A stretch of 64,000 bases of DNA from Chlamydiia bacterium (GCA_022601395.1 JAJACS010000001.1:136299-200298); one strand, 5' to 3'. Counted from the stretch's first letter, positions 39,316-49,302 are shown. Made by a program: numbers and translations. The notes: generated from the letters alone by a model not told the origin.

Positions 39316-41124
39316 ATGAGCTCTAGAGTTAAAGTACTTGATGATAAAACAATCAATCAGATCGCTGCGGGTGAGGTGATTGAGTCTCCTACAAGCGTTG
39401 TGAAAGAGCTTATTGATAACGCTCTTGATGCTGGCGCAAAAAGAATCAGAGTAGAGATCAAAGCTGGAGGCTTTCATCTGATACAGATCTCTGATGATGG
39501 CGCAGGTATGAGCGGTGACGATGCTGTGCTATCACTTGAGCGGCATGCAACATCGAAGATCTCAAAACTTCAAGATCTACTATCTGTAAAAAGTATGGGT
39601 TTTAGGGGTGAAGCGCTTGCCTCTATTGCTTCTATTTCTAAATTCACGATGATCACAGCTCTTGAGAATAAAGACCACGTAGCAACAAGAGTAGTTGTTG
39701 AAGGCGGCAAGATACAAACAGTCGGTCCTTTTTCAAGAGAAAAAGGAACGACGATAGAGGTCAGATCTCTTTTCTACTGCGTACCTGCGAGGAAAAAGTT
39801 TCAAAAGTCTGTGGGTGCATCATCTGCTGAAATAACTAGGATGATTTCTAAAGTTGCTCTTGCAAGACCGGATGTGAGCTTCTCACTTTTCTCAAATGAT
39901 AAACTTGCTCTTAGCACCGATGTAGAGAAGGGGGCTAGTTTTGAAGATTGTTTATTTCATACGATTGAAAAAACACTCGGTGATGAAGTAGCAAAAAATA
40001 TTATTCCTATACACCTTGACGATCCCTACATGAAGATAGAGGGGTTCATTGGAACGCCTCTTTTAACAAGACAAAACAGACTTTTGCAGCACCTTTTTAT
40101 TAACAGCCGGGTAGTAGAGTCCATCCCTCTTTCTCTTGCAGCTCTTGATGGATATAGTACGATGATTGGAGCGAAAAGATATCCTGCATTTGTTTTGCAT
40201 ATTACAATGGACCCAAAGGAGCTGGATGTGAATGTACATCCGCAGAAAAAAGAGGTTCGCTTTAAGGATGAAACTCGTGCAAAAAATCTTCTGCGCAAGG
40301 CTGTAGCAGAAGCTCTTCGGAAAGAGCCTGCAGCACCGAATGTTCATGTGGATCCTTTTGAAACGCGTGGCGAGGTTTTCGAAATCCTTGAAGACAAAAT
40401 GCTTGAAAAAAGCGATTTAACGTTTGAGCGTCAAAACTTCTTTCCGCAAGAAGAGCTTACTGAAGAGCTCATTCCTTTCTCACAGCCGATGCTTGCTAAA
40501 GTGGCAGATTTTTCAGTTGTAGGGCTTTACAAAAGCTCGGTTGTTATTGATGCAAGCAGCTGCGAGGATCTAATCAAACTGCCTGATACATCCCCCCCGT
40601 ATAGAGGGCTTTTTTTTATCGATCTTAAAAAAGCTGCAGAAAGGCTTTATATTGATTCTTGCATGAAGAGAAATATGGAAAAGCTATCTCTGCAAAAGCT
40701 TCTTTTCCCAAAGACTCTTTCTTTTTCTAAAGAAGAGATGATCACACTTTGCAACTCACTGGACATGTTTGCAGAGATTGGAGTAGAGATGAGGCCTTTT
40801 TCTGAAACGAAAATGATTGTAGAGGGAGTGTCAGATCTTCTAGAAGAAGAGAAGTTAGAGTCTTTTATACACGAGGCTCTTCACAACTTATCTTGTAATG
40901 ACTCTCTTGATGAAGATGTGGAAAAAATCCGTGAATCTCTTTCTATCAAAGCTGCTGCTTGTATAAAAACGCAGAATGCGTTTTATACAAAAGAAATAGC
41001 AAAGAAGGTGGTGTCTGATCTTTTGAAATCGACCCAGCCTTATTATAGTCCAGATGGCAGCAAAATCGTCGCCTATTTAAAAGAGGATATGTATGACAAA
41101 CTCTTCACAAAAGCTTCTTATTAA
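39316..41124 (+). CDS. mutL: DNA mismatch repair protein MutL with degenerate C-terminal motifs
   Basis: 602 residues. The GHKL ATPase half is intact: INQIAAGEVIESP, KELIDNALDAGA, ISDDGAGM, HATSKI, GFRGEALASI, and HPQKKEVRF. In the C-terminal dimerisation region the DQHAxxERxxxE endonuclease motif is replaced by DLKKAAERLYID, and the CPHGRP motif reads SPDGSKI, so the intrinsic nicking activity is probably absent. The ATG at 39316 follows AAGGTAG. pepP overlaps its 3' end by 32 nt, as these two genes are adjacent in Chlamydia. Confidence 0.94.
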   Translation: MSSRVKVLDDKTINQIAAGEVIESPTSVVKELIDNALDAGAKRIRVEIKAGGFHLIQISDDGAGMSGDDAVLSLERHATSKISKLQDLLSVKSMGFRGEALASIASISKFTMITALENKDHVATRVVVEGGKIQTVGPFSREKGTTIEVRSLFYCVPARKKFQKSVGASSAEITRMISKVALARPDVSFSLFSNDKLALSTDVEKGASFEDCLFHTIEKTLGDEVAKNIIPIHLDDPYMKIEGFIGTPLLTRQNRLLQHLFINSRVVESIPLSLAALDGYSTMIGAKRYPAFVLHITMDPKELDVNVHPQKKEVRFKDETRAKNLLRKAVAEALRKEPAAPNVHVDPFETRGEVFEILEDKMLEKSDLTFERQNFFPQEELTEELIPFSQPMLAKVADFSVVGLYKSSVVIDASSCEDLIKLPDTSPPYRGLFFIDLKKAAERLYIDSCMKRNMEKLSLQKLLFPKTLSFSKEEMITLCNSLDMFAEIGVEMRPFSETKMIVEGVSDLLEEEKLESFIHEALHNLSCNDSLDEDVEKIRESLSIKAAACIKTQNAFYTKEIAKKVVSDLLKSTQPYYSPDGSKIVAYLKEDMYDKLFTKASY

Positions 41125-42148
41125 AGAGAGGATCCACTCTTTGCAAAAATCCCTAAAAGAGGGAGCTTTTGTATTTGAGGATTATTTTGATCTTTATTAC
41201 CTAACAGGATTAAAGCTTTCTCGTGGGACCCTTCTTGTTAGTAAAACGCAGGCATGTCTTTTTGTTGATGGTAGGTATTTACAAATAGCTAAAGAGCGTT
41301 TTCCATTTAAATGCGATAAATCTGAGCCTGAGCTTATGGAAAAAGCGCTCTCTTCTGCAAAAATAAAAGCTGTGTATTTTGATGCGGAAAAAACAAGCTA
41401 CAAGCAGTTTCTTTATCTGAAGAAGCTTGCTAAAGGAGCTAGCGCCTCATGCAAAGAAGGTGATAATCCAGCAGGAAGGCTCCGCATTATCAAAACAAAG
41501 CAGGAAATCAAAGCTTTGCAAAAGTCCTCTGATCTTCTGATGAAATCTGTGGCCTACGCTAAAACAAAGCTAAAACCGGGTGTTACAGAGATAGAAGTTG
41601 CAAAAGCATTTGAAATTTATGCACTTAAGTATGGAGCGGAAAAGCTCTCTTTTGAAACGATAGTGGCTTTTGGAGCAAACAGCGCGATGCCGCATCATAG
41701 AAGCGGGACTAAAAAGCTAAAAGTAACAGACTGCGTACTCATAGATGCGGGCTTAATGGTTGATAATTACGCAAGTGATATGACCAGGTTTTTCTTTCAG
41801 AAGAATACAAACAAAGAGATGAAAAAAATCTATGCGATTGTAAGAGAGATTCATAACGAGGTTCTTCAAATGATTAAACCGGGTGTGAAGGTGAAATCTC
41901 TTGATGATTTGGCGACAAAAATCACAAAAAAGCATGGCTATAAAACCGTGCATGCCCTCGGCCATGGGGTGGGTCTTGAAGTTCATGAATCACCCAGGAT
42001 TAGTGTTTCTGCAAAAGATGCTCATGTCCTAGAAGAGAATATGGTGATTACAATAGAGCCGGGCATCTATGTACCCTCCTTAGGGGGAGTGCGTTATGAG
42101 GATATGGTTCTGGTTACGAAAAATGGGTATAAAAATTTTTATAAATAA
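41093..42148 (+). CDS. pepP: Xaa-Pro aminopeptidase (M24 family)
   Basis: 351 residues with a creatinase-like N-terminal domain (1-125) and the pita-bread catalytic domain. Metal ligands are visible in LIDAGLMVDNYASDMTR (two Asp), HALGHGVGLEVHE (His), TIEPGIYVP (Glu) and RYEDMVLV (Glu). It removes N-terminal residues preceding proline. It overlaps mutL by 32 nt, suggesting translational coupling. Confidence 0.93.
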   Translation: MTNSSQKLLIKERIHSLQKSLKEGAFVFEDYFDLYYLTGLKLSRGTLLVSKTQACLFVDGRYLQIAKERFPFKCDKSEPELMEKALSSAKIKAVYFDAEKTSYKQFLYLKKLAKGASASCKEGDNPAGRLRIIKTKQEIKALQKSSDLLMKSVAYAKTKLKPGVTEIEVAKAFEIYALKYGAEKLSFETIVAFGANSAMPHHRSGTKKLKVTDCVLIDAGLMVDNYASDMTRFFFQKNTNKEMKKIYAIVREIHNEVLQMIKPGVKVKSLDDLATKITKKHGYKTVHALGHGVGLEVHESPRISVSAKDAHVLEENMVITIEPGIYVPSLGGVRYEDMVLVTKNGYKNFYK

Positions 42149-42201
42149 TAGCGGAATTTGGTATTGTCAACTTTAGGGGAAGTTGAAAACAAGTTGATGC
42201 T

Positions 42202-44583
42202 ATGAAGCTAAGGTTAAAGCTCTTTGTTTATATCGGTTGTACCCTCGTTATCATTTCTGTTATTTCTTATCTTATTCAAGATTTCGTAACAGAGAAAAAC
42301 CTCCTTACTGCAGAGCATGCACTTGCTACAGAACTTATAGTAGCGAGCAATCAAAGCCGGCAGAAGCAGGAGAAACTTTTAGAAGAAACTCTCAATGATT
42401 ACAGAGCCTGGATCAATGCGTTTCTATTAAGAGTGAGAGATTTTCCTCCACTTAGAGCAAGCTTCGATCCTAAATCTCCTAACCATACAGAAAATGGTTG
42501 GCTCAATAGCGCAACACTTCTTACGAACAATAAAGAAATTGATTTTGTAGAAACGGAGTATAAGGGCGTACAGAACTCGATAGTGATTCTAGAAAACAAA
42601 TCCTTGCCGCAAGTGGAAATACAAAACGTTACTAAAAAACTAAAGGTAGTTCTTCCTCCTGAAGACTCTGGGTTATCAAGACCTCTTATCGCGATCCCTT
42701 TGCAACTGAAAGAGGTGATCAAGCTGAGAGAACCAGAAGACCCCATAGCAGACTTTTATGCTCTTTTTGAACCAGAAGCTGTTCTTGCAGGAGAGTGGTC
42801 TACAAGCGATTTTACTCCGCTCGAGCTAAAGGTGAATCCTCTTGAGCCTTATATGCAGTGGATAGAAAGCAGTGATGGAGGCAATCAGTTTGAGCCTTTT
42901 GTAGAAGAGTTAAATCAGTCAAAAGAGCAAATACTAAAGTTCCCGAACCTTGTTACAGAAGAGTTTGTTAAAGAGCATTTTAAAACTTCCAAGTGGAGTC
43001 CAAGGGATTTTGCTCCCTATGATACAGCCCTCTGGGCTTATTATGAGAAACTCCAAACCATAGGTTTGACATGGGGGTTTGCAACTCTCATTACTTCAGG
43101 GCCTTTTAACAACTCACCCTTTGATGAGAAAGCACCCATTGGAATTGTAAGAACAGATAAGGGAGGAAGACGTGGTGTTGTTCTTCTTCGTGATAGTGTG
43201 TTTAAAAAAAGAAACTACGTTCCGGCAATGGGCAAGTCCTATAAGAAGAAGGGGTATCATTTTATAGATGAAATAAACGTGATTCTTCCTAAAACAAGAG
43301 GGGGCTACTTTTTTGGGAATACACTGCAGCTAGCAGGAACGGACCATGATTTCTCAGTGACTGTTGGTGTTACTGGATCTGATATGATGAAGTGGGTCGC
43401 TCTTACTCTTAATAAGTCTACGATTATGGTTTCAAACGGTAAGATTATTGATGCTTATACTCCAGAAGGAGTGCATATAGATGAGAATTTTAATCAGCCA
43501 GAGTTTTCTGAAATGCTTTCTAAGTCTCATGGTGAAATATATTTAAAAAGCGGAAAGTATTACTACCTAAGGCTCGATCCATTTAAGGGCGAGAATTTTA
43601 ACTTCTACACACTTACGCCATTTAAAGAAGCGTTCAGTATGGTAGATAGGCTGGATGAAAACTCTCGAGAGTTGATTAGGAAAATCACATGGCAGATGGC
43701 ACTTACAGCACTTGGAGCAATCATCATCCTTCTGTTTCTTCTTGATAGAATTGGCTCGAGAATCACAGGGCCTATTACGATGCTTGCTGCAGCTACAAAG
43801 TCTGTTCAAGAAGGCAAGCTAGATGAGGTAGTACTCCCGAAAATAAAGAAGAACCCACGAGACGAAGTGGCTGTGCTTGCAAATGCCTTTTCAAACATGG
43901 TGAAGGGTTTGCAAGAAAAAGAAAAAGTAAGAGGAGTTCTCAATAAAGTAGTTTCTTCTGAAATTGCAGATGAGATTTTGAAAAATGACGTACACCTAGG
44001 CGGGGAAGAAAAAGAAGTTACGGTATTCTTTGCAGATATCAGAGGCTTCTCCCGCATATCAGAAAAAATGCCTCCTCAGGAAATTGTAAAATTTTTGAAC
44101 GACTGTATGACACGTGTATCCATAGTGATTGATGAGCATCATGGAGTGATTGATAAGTATGTGGGCGACGAGGTAATGGCTCTTTTCGGAGCGCCGATCG
44201 AAGATCAGAAAAGCGCCTATAACGCAATATGCAGCGCTCTTGATGTAATAGAGGCTCTCAAAAAATGGAATGATGAAAGAGAAAAAAACAACCTACCTCG
44301 TGTAGAGATGGGTTTTGGTATTCATAAAGGCCTTATGGTTATTGGAAATATGGGAGCGGAAAATAGGCTTAACTACACTGTTGTGGGATCGAGTGTAAAT
44401 CTGGGATCACGGCTTTGTGGCAAAGCAGGCTGTAATGAAATTTTCGTATCAGAAAGGGTTTATCAAGACGAGTTTGTTAATAGGGCCGTTGATGCAAATG
44501 AAGTAGACCCTGGCGAACTTAAGGGGTTTACAGAGAGTGTAAAAGTCTACAAGGTAACAGGTCTCAAGAAAATAGATACTTAA
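42202..44583 (+). CDS. Transmembrane class III adenylate/guanylate cyclase with HAMP
   Basis: 793 residues: N-terminal membrane helix (about 5-25), large extracytoplasmic region (about 30-490), second helix (about 494-514), HAMP (about 515-570), then a class III cyclase domain (about 595-785). Metal ligands are the Asp of FFADIRGFS and of KYVGDEVMALFG. The Lys of DKYVGDE and Thr of NYTVVGSSVN favour ATP as substrate, and NLGSRL supplies the Asn/Arg pair, so it should be an active adenylate cyclase. The sensor region resembles no domain I recognise. It follows pepP by 53 nt and precedes a histidine kinase. Confidence 0.92.
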   Translation: MKLRLKLFVYIGCTLVIISVISYLIQDFVTEKNLLTAEHALATELIVASNQSRQKQEKLLEETLNDYRAWINAFLLRVRDFPPLRASFDPKSPNHTENGWLNSATLLTNNKEIDFVETEYKGVQNSIVILENKSLPQVEIQNVTKKLKVVLPPEDSGLSRPLIAIPLQLKEVIKLREPEDPIADFYALFEPEAVLAGEWSTSDFTPLELKVNPLEPYMQWIESSDGGNQFEPFVEELNQSKEQILKFPNLVTEEFVKEHFKTSKWSPRDFAPYDTALWAYYEKLQTIGLTWGFATLITSGPFNNSPFDEKAPIGIVRTDKGGRRGVVLLRDSVFKKRNYVPAMGKSYKKKGYHFIDEINVILPKTRGGYFFGNTLQLAGTDHDFSVTVGVTGSDMMKWVALTLNKSTIMVSNGKIIDAYTPEGVHIDENFNQPEFSEMLSKSHGEIYLKSGKYYYLRLDPFKGENFNFYTLTPFKEAFSMVDRLDENSRELIRKITWQMALTALGAIIILLFLLDRIGSRITGPITMLAAATKSVQEGKLDEVVLPKIKKNPRDEVAVLANAFSNMVKGLQEKEKVRGVLNKVVSSEIADEILKNDVHLGGEEKEVTVFFADIRGFSRISEKMPPQEIVKFLNDCMTRVSIVIDEHHGVIDKYVGDEVMALFGAPIEDQKSAYNAICSALDVIEALKKWNDEREKNNLPRVEMGFGIHKGLMVIGNMGAENRLNYTVVGSSVNLGSRLCGKAGCNEIFVSERVYQDEFVNRAVDANEVDPGELKGFTESVKVYKVTGLKKIDT

Positions 44584-44648
44584 GATAGGGCTTTTTGTTT
44601 ATAGTGTTTGATCGGAAAAACCTTTGATCCATTAAGCAAAAGATCATC

Positions 44649-45851
44649 ATGAATAGCTATCTTACCGTTTTTATTAAATCCTACGTACTTACTATTTTCA
44701 CTCTTATTCTTGCAGTGTTTGCTAAGGACTTAAACATTTATATTCTAAGTTTTTTTGCGGCCGCTTTTCTTGTGGTTTGTTTTTTGCTTTTTAGGAAACC
44801 TCAAGAGAGGAAGATGCGTTTTCATAAGGGCGATGAGTTAAAGCCTTTTTTACAATCCTTGGATGAGGGAGTGCTTCTTGTGGACCGCTCTTTTCGTATG
44901 ATTCTGTGTAATAGATCCATTTTTAAAATGCTTGGGATCATGCCCTCAGAACTTAAAAGGGGTACTTTTTTTGAAATAGAAAAATCTTCTAAAAAAGAGG
45001 TCTTAGAAAAAAGTAAGCAGCTTCTTGAAAGCTGCTCAATGTCATCCCCAGAGATGCGAGAAGTAGTGACGTATAAGAGGGGCTCACAGTCTCTTACAAC
45101 TGATATTACGATTGTGATGATCAATGAAAAAGAGATTTTGATTATTCTTAGGGATGTCAATAAAGGCGGGGCTATGGTCAACCTCGGAAAAGACTTCATT
45201 GCGAATGCTTCTCATGAGCTGAGAACTCCCATTACGATCATCAAAGGGTTTGTAGAGACTTTAAAAGAGATGCCTGAGATATCAGAAGATATGCTTGAGG
45301 ATATCTTTGATAAGATCCTTAGAAGCTGTATCCGTATGGATGGCATTGTAAAGAACCTTCTCATACTTACTGATTTAGACCACCTCTCTGTTGCAAATAT
45401 GAAGAGGTTCGATCTTTTAGCTCTTATTGATAATTGTAGACATACCCTTTTGGAAGTCTACCCCAAGGCAAATATATCTATTGATTGCTCTAAGAAAGAG
45501 ATGATCACAAAGGCTGATCCAGATCTTCTAGAGCTTGCGCTCATGAATCTTTTGACAAACGCTGTTAAATACTCTCCTTCGCCAGCAGAGATTAGCATCA
45601 AACTAGCGGGAGAGATCGATGAGCGCACTATAGAGATTGTTGACAATGGTTACGGGATACCAATTCAAAGTTTACCAAGTATTTTTAATCGTTTCTATTC
45701 TGTGGATAAAAAGATGTCGCGGAAGCTTGGGGGAGCGGGCCTTGGTCTTTCTATTGTTAAAACGATCATTGATAAGCATAAAGGAGAGATCTCAGCTTCT
45801 GAAAATCCTGGCGGTGGAACGACCTTTGAAGTGAGAATTCCAGCGCGCTAA
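44649..45851 (+). CDS. PhoR-like sensor histidine kinase
   Basis: 400 residues. Two adjacent N-terminal membrane helices (about 8-27, 31-49), a PAS-like region (about 65-170: SLDEGVLLVDRSFRMILCN), HisKA with the phosphorylated His in ANASHELRTPITII (about 186), and a full HATPase: NLLTNAVKYS (N box), IVDNGYGI (G1), GGAGLGLSIVKTI (G2), GGGTTFEVRIP. No response regulator gene is adjacent; the OmpR-type regulator at 44-742 is a candidate partner. The last 4 nt overlap the convergent gene. Confidence 0.93.
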   Translation: MNSYLTVFIKSYVLTIFTLILAVFAKDLNIYILSFFAAAFLVVCFLLFRKPQERKMRFHKGDELKPFLQSLDEGVLLVDRSFRMILCNRSIFKMLGIMPSELKRGTFFEIEKSSKKEVLEKSKQLLESCSMSSPEMREVVTYKRGSQSLTTDITIVMINEKEILIILRDVNKGGAMVNLGKDFIANASHELRTPITIIKGFVETLKEMPEISEDMLEDIFDKILRSCIRMDGIVKNLLILTDLDHLSVANMKRFDLLALIDNCRHTLLEVYPKANISIDCSKKEMITKADPDLLELALMNLLTNAVKYSPSPAEISIKLAGEIDERTIEIVDNGYGIPIQSLPSIFNRFYSVDKKMSRKLGGAGLGLSIVKTIIDKHKGEISASENPGGGTTFEVRIPAR

Positions 45852-46804
45852 AGCTTTTTTTTGCGCTTTAGGATAACGTTTGTCTGCAAGTCTTTTACAA
45901 TCATCATATCATCTTTTTCTTTTGCATTTGAAAAGTCTAAAAACTCAATAGCCTGATCCATGTTTAAAGAAGCATGTTTTTTATGGAGGAGTTCTTTTAG
46001 CTCTTCCATGGTTAGGGTTGACGCGAGCTTTTTCGGGTCAGCAAGGCGCTTTTCAGCTTCTTTTTGAAGAATGCTATCTGCGACATCATGATTAAAAATG
46101 TTCCTAAGCATGGTTGGGTTGAGGCTTTTAAAAGAGAAGATCTTTTTATTTTTAACAGGAAGGTAGCAAAAGACCTCTTCCATTACAGGGTATCCGACTG
46201 CGGCTGTTGGATCGTAAAGGTTTGTTCCTCTCAGCATATGGTAGTAGAGATCCCTATCTGATAGATCTAGATCGGACCCCTTTGGGTAGAAATCTAACAA
46301 GGTGAGTGTTGTGATGTCTTCGTTCTTTTTTATCATTTCTGCAACAAGAGCACTTCCTTGGGTACGAAGTCTTTCAAGAAAGCCTTTTAAATCATCCTTA
46401 AGACATGAGTTTTGATAGAAGTCGGCGTTGCTATAAAAACTTGTGAAGAAATTCTCGTAAATGGTGAAGAGTTTGGGATCTAACTCTTCTTCGAAAAAGA
46501 AGTAGAGGTTTACAGGCTGTATGAATTTTTTCTCTCTTCTTGACTCTTGCTCCTTAATGTCATCAAGGCTTGCGATTTCTTCTTGTTTTTCTTTAGGGAG
46601 GTCGCTGCTTTTCTTCTCTTGCTTTTTCTTAGGAGCTTTGTCAAAAGCTGCGAGGTGTATTTTCTCTTCCATCTTTCTGTCTGCTGCAAGAAAGCCAAGA
46701 GAAGCTTTCTTCTCATAGAGAAAAATCTTTCCGTTTTGCAAAAAGCTGGAGGAAAAAATACCAAGAAGAATTAAGAAGATCGCAACAAAAGGAAGGACGT
46801 TCAT
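45848..46804 (-). CDS. Unknown protein of a type II secretion-like gene cluster
   Basis: 318 residues. N-terminal membrane helix (about 4-22), a Lys/Glu-rich stretch (about 55-90), then a soluble region with NLYFFFEEELDPKLFTIYENFF and a Leu-rich C-terminus (LTMEELKELLHKKHASLNM). No family recognised. It starts 3 nt after the pseudopilin gene 46808-47485 and so belongs to that operon; the position suggests a GspK-like or accessory pseudopilin function, but the helix lacks the FTLxE motif. Confidence 0.65.
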   Translation of the reverse strand: MNVLPFVAIFLILLGIFSSSFLQNGKIFLYEKKASLGFLAADRKMEEKIHLAAFDKAPKKKQEKKSSDLPKEKQEEIASLDDIKEQESRREKKFIQPVNLYFFFEEELDPKLFTIYENFFTSFYSNADFYQNSCLKDDLKGFLERLRTQGSALVAEMIKKNEDITTLTLLDFYPKGSDLDLSDRDLYYHMLRGTNLYDPTAAVGYPVMEEVFCYLPVKNKKIFSFKSLNPTMLRNIFNHDVADSILQKEAEKRLADPKKLASTLTMEELKELLHKKHASLNMDQAIEFLDFSNAKEKDDMMIVKDLQTNVILKRKKKL

Positions 46805-46807
46805 GCT

Positions 46808-47485
46808 TCAGCTCACATATGCTATGGGTTCTATTTGGCTTGATATAAAGAAAGTATATTCTATGGGGGTCTCTTCGTTTTCCAGAAAGAGTGTGATGGT
46901 CAGTGCGTAGGGAAGGTTTTTTTCATCAGGAACGAAGCGATCTAGGATCTCAAAATCCTTAAGAGAAGAAGTGAGTTTACCATCTTCTGCATCCTCTTTC
47001 TTTATCTTGTAAAAAGTAAATGCCATGTTTTTTACAGAAGGAAGCATCTTTTCAATGCGAACCTTATGTGCATTTTCTTTTTTATAGGGTCTTAGTTCCA
47101 TTGTAAGTATGTTTTCTTCATCGATAAAGAGTTTGCCAAGGATGTAGGAAGAAAACTCTATTTCTCTATCGATACTGTGCTTAATACCAAAATATAGCTC
47201 TTTGGGCTTTTCATTCTCTGAGACTTCTTCTGTGTAAAAGCTGCAGGCACTTTCATCAACAAAGAATTTCTCAGAAGATTCTACACAAGAGAACATCTGC
47301 GAGAGCCTTTCATAAACATGCTCTCTTGCAAGAGACATGGTTTTTACTTTCTCTGTTTTAGAAGAGATAATGGATGAGGATCTAAAATGTGTAAAAAGGA
47401 TCCCTAAAATAATGGCAAGAAGGCTAAAGCTAATAAGAACTTCAACGAGAGTAAAGGGAGACTTCCGTATGACACGTGGTTTCAT
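46808..47485 (-). CDS. Pseudopilin (GspJ-like) with prepilin peptidase site
   Basis: 225 residues. KSPFTLVEVLISFSLLAIILGILF (about 9-32) is the prepilin leader with cleavage before Phe and the Glu at +5, then a hydrophobic assembly helix. The globular part is beta-rich. Length suggests a minor pseudopilin of the GspJ kind. It overlaps the upstream pseudopilin gene by 4 nt. It acts in a type II secretion-like envelope machine. Confidence 0.82.
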   Translation of the reverse strand: MKPRVIRKSPFTLVEVLISFSLLAIILGILFTHFRSSSIISSKTEKVKTMSLAREHVYERLSQMFSCVESSEKFFVDESACSFYTEEVSENEKPKELYFGIKHSIDREIEFSSYILGKLFIDEENILTMELRPYKKENAHKVRIEKMLPSVKNMAFTFYKIKKEDAEDGKLTSSLKDFEILDRFVPDEKNLPYALTITLFLENEETPIEYTFFISSQIEPIAYVS

Positions 47486-47979
47486 GAGGTGTACCTTTTC
47501 TTCGGAGCTTTAGAGACGAAAGTGTTATAGGTAAAGTGGAGGTTTTTATATTTTTTATCGTTGTGCACTTTAGTAAAGTCTCTTGTATCTCCTTCTTCTT
47601 TGAAGAAAAGTTCAACTTCAAGAAGTCTGTAAGTTGTGTCGTTTTCTCCTTCTTTTTCTTTTCGTACCTTGATGCGGTAGGCGGCATCATAGCAGCCTTT
47701 CATAAGAGGAGAGTAAGAGATATGAACCTTTTCTCCTACGGGGAAAAAAGTGTCTTTTTTACGTGTAACGTCTTCCCACTTATGATTTTTTTTAAGCTCT
47801 GGAAGAAGCTTTATAAAGATAGTACTTGATGCTCTTGCAAGCTCTAACTCCTTAATGGCTTTAATTTGCCTTTGGTAGACTTTTGCTGGCGTTCCAAAAA
47901 AAACACCGGAACAAAGGCCTATGAGCGCTATTGCGATGAGAACCTCTAGAAGGATCATGGGTCTTTTCGTTTTTTTCAT
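47482..47979 (-). CDS. Pseudopilin (GspI/H-like) with prepilin-like N-terminus
   Basis: 165 residues from ATG 47979 (in-frame ATG at 47997 possible; neither has a clear ribosome site). KRPMILLEVLIAIALIGLCSG has the E at +5 and hydrophobic helix of a prepilin, although the residue at the usual Phe position is Met. Overlaps the next pseudopilin gene by 4 nt (ATGA). Probably the first gene of a three-gene operon. Confidence 0.75.
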   Translation of the reverse strand: MKKTKRPMILLEVLIAIALIGLCSGVFFGTPAKVYQRQIKAIKELELARASSTIFIKLLPELKKNHKWEDVTRKKDTFFPVGEKVHISYSPLMKGCYDAAYRIKVRKEKEGENDTTYRLLEVELFFKEEGDTRDFTKVHNDKKYKNLHFTYNTFVSKAPKKRYTS

Positions 47980-48357
47980 AGCTTGCCGTCTCAACATAAG
48001 AAGGGGAGTTTAACATACGAAGTAAATGGAGACAATTCATACAGAGTTAAACTTTGAAAGAAGGTTTTCTAAATAAAATTGACTAAATTTTGTAATAGAT
48101 TTACTATTGTGGTAATTGTTACACAGAGAATTTAAATCATTAAGCCGTCATATTAGCTCATATAAGGTTTAGTTAGGCCAAGAAAATATACCCAGATGAT
48201 GATAAGATAGTTATATCTGGCAACCTACGGTATGCACAAACAGTACAAGCAGTGGGTATATTAAGAGGCAAACAGATTAGTTTTAAGTAAATCGCCCTAT
48301 TAAGGCGCAAGGCAATGTATGAGCTTTCAAGGAAGAGCGTGGTATAATTTACTTCGC
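47980..48357. other. 378-nt intergenic region between divergent genes
   Basis: No convincing gene. TATAAT at 48343-48348 lies only 9 nt upstream of the chosen ATG 48358, which would give a nearly leaderless mRNA. An upstream in-frame start at 48319 would lie ahead of it. Confidence 0.45.
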
Positions 48358-49302
48358 ATGAACCACACAGAAGATCCAACAATAGAAGTCGAGAGTTGGC
48401 AAATAGCTGACTATAGATCTGCTCCTGTTTCGGAACTTTTCAAATCTTTAAAAGACATGGGTCTGCATTTAGATGCAGACAGCTTCCTGTTGTATACGGA
48501 GAAGTGCACCTGTCCAGAAGAGCTTGCTGAGTGTTTGCTCGGAGATGCTGATGATGTTGGGAAGCTTGAGCGTAGCTATTTGATTCTATTTGAACTGTGG
48601 AGAAGGCTATGTACCCATAAGCAGTCTCTGTCAATCTTTTGTGATGACCTAGATATGCAGATAGAGCATTACGATAATGGCGCTGAGAATGATGATTTAC
48701 TTGTTCAAATGTTAACAGAGCTCGAAGATATTTTAGATAAGCAAGCTGACGAGGGTGAAAACCCAAAGATCATGTTTAAATTGATTTCTTCTTTCCTTGC
48801 TCATGATTTAGAAACGTTTCTCTATGACTTTTCAACAAGGCAGATAGAGGCACAAAATGATGTGGTAGCATCAGAGCTTGTTGATGGGTATTATGCTTAT
48901 GTACAAGATGAGATGTGGTTTGACTTTCTAAGAGTTAGGCTTGTAGCCCTTGCGGATTATGATGAGGCGACAATCCTACTGCAAAGGCTCCTTGAAAAAA
49001 TCCATGACGAGCCAAATTTAGACCTTCTTTTTGAAATCCTACGCTATATCACCTATGAAGAAGAGATCCCTCTTTTCTATAATGTTTTTGAGCTCGCTGA
49101 AAATCTACTTGAGAAAGAAGAAGATTTTCATACGATGCTTGAGATCATTTCCAACTACTTCAATGCACTTGATCGAGATGAAGAAGAGATTATCACTCAG
49201 ATGATGGAGCGCAGACAAGCTGAAGATACTGAAAAGCAGTTCCAGATTGATGATCCAGATCTTCTTAAGATAAAAAAGCTACTTGAGATGATATCAGTCT
49301 AA
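48358..49302 (+). CDS. Acidic helical protein of unknown function
   Basis: 314 residues from ATG 48358, very acidic (many Asp/Glu, e.g. DDLDMQIEHYDNG, LEDILDKQADEGEN) and predicted to be almost all helix, with repeated pairs such as LLQRLLEKIHDEPNLDLLFEILRY and VFELAENLLEKEEDF that could be HEAT/TPR-like. No signal peptide or family recognised. It may be a chlamydia-conserved cytosolic protein. Its 3' end overlaps the convergent phosphoesterase gene by 9 nt. Confidence 0.65.
   Translation: MNHTEDPTIEVESWQIADYRSAPVSELFKSLKDMGLHLDADSFLLYTEKCTCPEELAECLLGDADDVGKLERSYLILFELWRRLCTHKQSLSIFCDDLDMQIEHYDNGAENDDLLVQMLTELEDILDKQADEGENPKIMFKLISSFLAHDLETFLYDFSTRQIEAQNDVVASELVDGYYAYVQDEMWFDFLRVRLVALADYDEATILLQRLLEKIHDEPNLDLLFEILRYITYEEEIPLFYNVFELAENLLEKEEDFHTMLEIISNYFNALDRDEEEIITQMMERRQAEDTEKQFQIDDPDLLKIKKLLEMISV

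Noticed and set aside
44-45851. Assigning the response regulator (44-742) and histidine kinase (44649-45851) as a proven pair
   Set aside because: They are 44 kb apart; pairing is only suggested by being the only such proteins in the window.
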